This document shows positions 16,424-16,767 of a stretch of 16,767 bases of DNA, one piece after another. Numbering within the stretch: position 1 is the stretch's first letter; each line of letters starts with the position of its first letter. The stretch covers positions 1-16,767 of the forward strand of contig JASCIV010000561.1 in assembly GCA_030374735.1 (NCBI GenBank), in the 5' to 3' direction. A model generated the notes under the pieces. The model saw only the letters and a list, made by a program, of their open reading frames with translations, did not search any database and had not been told where the DNA came from. The position numbers were made by a program, and so were the translations under genes. The DNA comes from Gracilaria caudata (Eukaryota > Rhodophyta > Florideophyceae > Gracilariales > Gracilariaceae).

Positions 16424-16767
16424 ATGCTGTCCGCTCTCGTTCTTTTCGCTGTAGTCTTGGTCTCGACATCGGCTGTTCCAACTGTTCGTTATGGATACAA
16501 AAGCAGTGGCACCGGAGGCGGCGTTATCGGTGGTGGTGGTGGAACTGGTGGTAGCGCGGGCGTGTTGGGTGCTGCGGTGACTGGTGGTATTGGTGGAGTC
16601 GGTGTTGGTGGTGGAGTCGGTGGTGGAGTCGGTGGTGGAGTCGGCGGTGGGGTCGGTGCTGGAGTCGGCGGTGGAGTCGGTGTTGGTGGTGGAGTCGGTG
16701 TTGGTGGTGGAGTCGGTGGTGGAGTCGGTGGTGGAGTCGGCGGTGGGGTCGGCGGTGGGGTCGGTGG
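16424..16767 (+). CDS. Secreted Gly-Val repeat protein (family gene 4), cut by the window end
   Basis: The first 114 codons of a protein that runs off the window. The signal peptide is MLSALVLFAVVLVSTSA (1-17), followed by VPTVRYGYKSSG. P19, R22 and an aromatic Y23 in place of Q match the other family members. After a Gly-rich linker (GGGVIGGGGGTGGSAGVLGAAVTGG) the protein becomes repeats of GGGV with occasional GVGV and GAGV, encoded by 12-bp units related to GGTGGTGGAGTC. Longer 18-bp variants carry an extra GGTGTT. Such Gly-Val polymers resemble elastin-like or plant glycine-rich wall proteins, so a flexible extracellular matrix role is likely but inferred. Codons use GGT, GGA and GTC, in contrast to the GC-rich gene 1. 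The length of the array and the C-terminus are unknown. Confidence 0.8.
   Translation, partial: MLSALVLFAVVLVSTSAVPTVRYGYKSSGTGGGVIGGGGGTGGSAGVLGAAVTGGIGGVGVGGGVGGGVGGGVGGGVGAGVGGGVGVGGGVGVGGGVGGGVGGGVGGGVGGGVG
16592..16767 (+). repeat. 12-bp coding minisatellite (GGTGGTGGAGTC)
   Basis: From 16592 to the window end the DNA is a tandem array of 12-bp units with variants (third-position GGT/GGC, GGA/GGG) and 6-bp GGTGTT insertions. Larger blocks such as GGTGTTGGTGGTGGAGTC recur, pointing to growth by slippage or unequal crossing-over in whole codons. Confidence 0.85.

Noticed and set aside
1..16767. CRISPR array, bacterial operon, LTR retrotransposon or rRNA gene
   Set aside because: No regular direct repeats with spacers, no linked co-directional genes with ribosome-binding sites, no reverse transcriptase or integrase motifs, and no rRNA-like sequence were seen.

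Overview
The window looks like nuclear DNA from a eukaryote with few introns. There are no Shine-Dalgarno sites and no operon packing. Genes are short, isolated and apparently single-exon. Several have a TATA box about 100-165 bp upstream of the ATG, and most encode proteins with eukaryote-type signal peptides or membrane segments. An alga (for example a red alga), a fungus or an oomycete would fit. I cannot resolve the lineage from the sequence alone.

The clearest content is a dispersed family of four small secreted proteins, all on the + strand, at 1685-2110, 10274-10651, 12675-13076 and 16424 to the window end. Each has a signal peptide of about 17-19 residues followed at once by the pattern [ATV]-P-[VT]-[SV]-[RH]-[QY]. 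In three of them the proline is residue 19 exactly. Beyond that tag each body is a different low-complexity polymer: TP/AP repeats with a Gly-Asp tail, nine AP repeats with a Gly-Asp tail, Pro/Ala/Thr-rich, or GGGV repeats. They look like extracellular matrix, cell-wall or adhesive proteins. That role is inferred from composition only.

Two other genes are supported. One (+ strand, start most likely 4538) encodes a small Ser/Asn/Tyr-rich protein with degenerate YYYSNxxGS repeats, behind a promoter region with two CACGTG sites, CCAAT boxes and a TATA-like element. The other (- strand, 7458-6055) encodes a 467-residue protein with three predicted membrane segments and a glycosylatable, Cys-containing ectodomain. 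Possible fragments of further membrane or extracellular coding sequence lie on the - strand at 7798-8025 and 8854-9384.

Layout: 1-150 is a GCAATAT/ATATTGC-rich degenerate repeat. 151-1508 holds no supported gene but has strong palindromes. 1509-2110 is GC-rich family gene 1. 2111-4200 is non-coding and includes a foldback. 4213-4807 is the Tyr/Asn-rich gene with its promoter. 4808-6054 is non-coding with hairpins. 6055-7458 is the membrane protein. 7459-10103 is mostly non-coding with possible fragments. 10104-10756 is family gene 2. 10757-12455 is non-coding. 12456-13076 is family gene 3. 13077-16228 is non-coding. 16229-16767 is family gene 4 with a duplicated core promoter, cut by the window edge. 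Short near-perfect palindromes are unusually common, most densely between about 3.5 and 5.5 kb.
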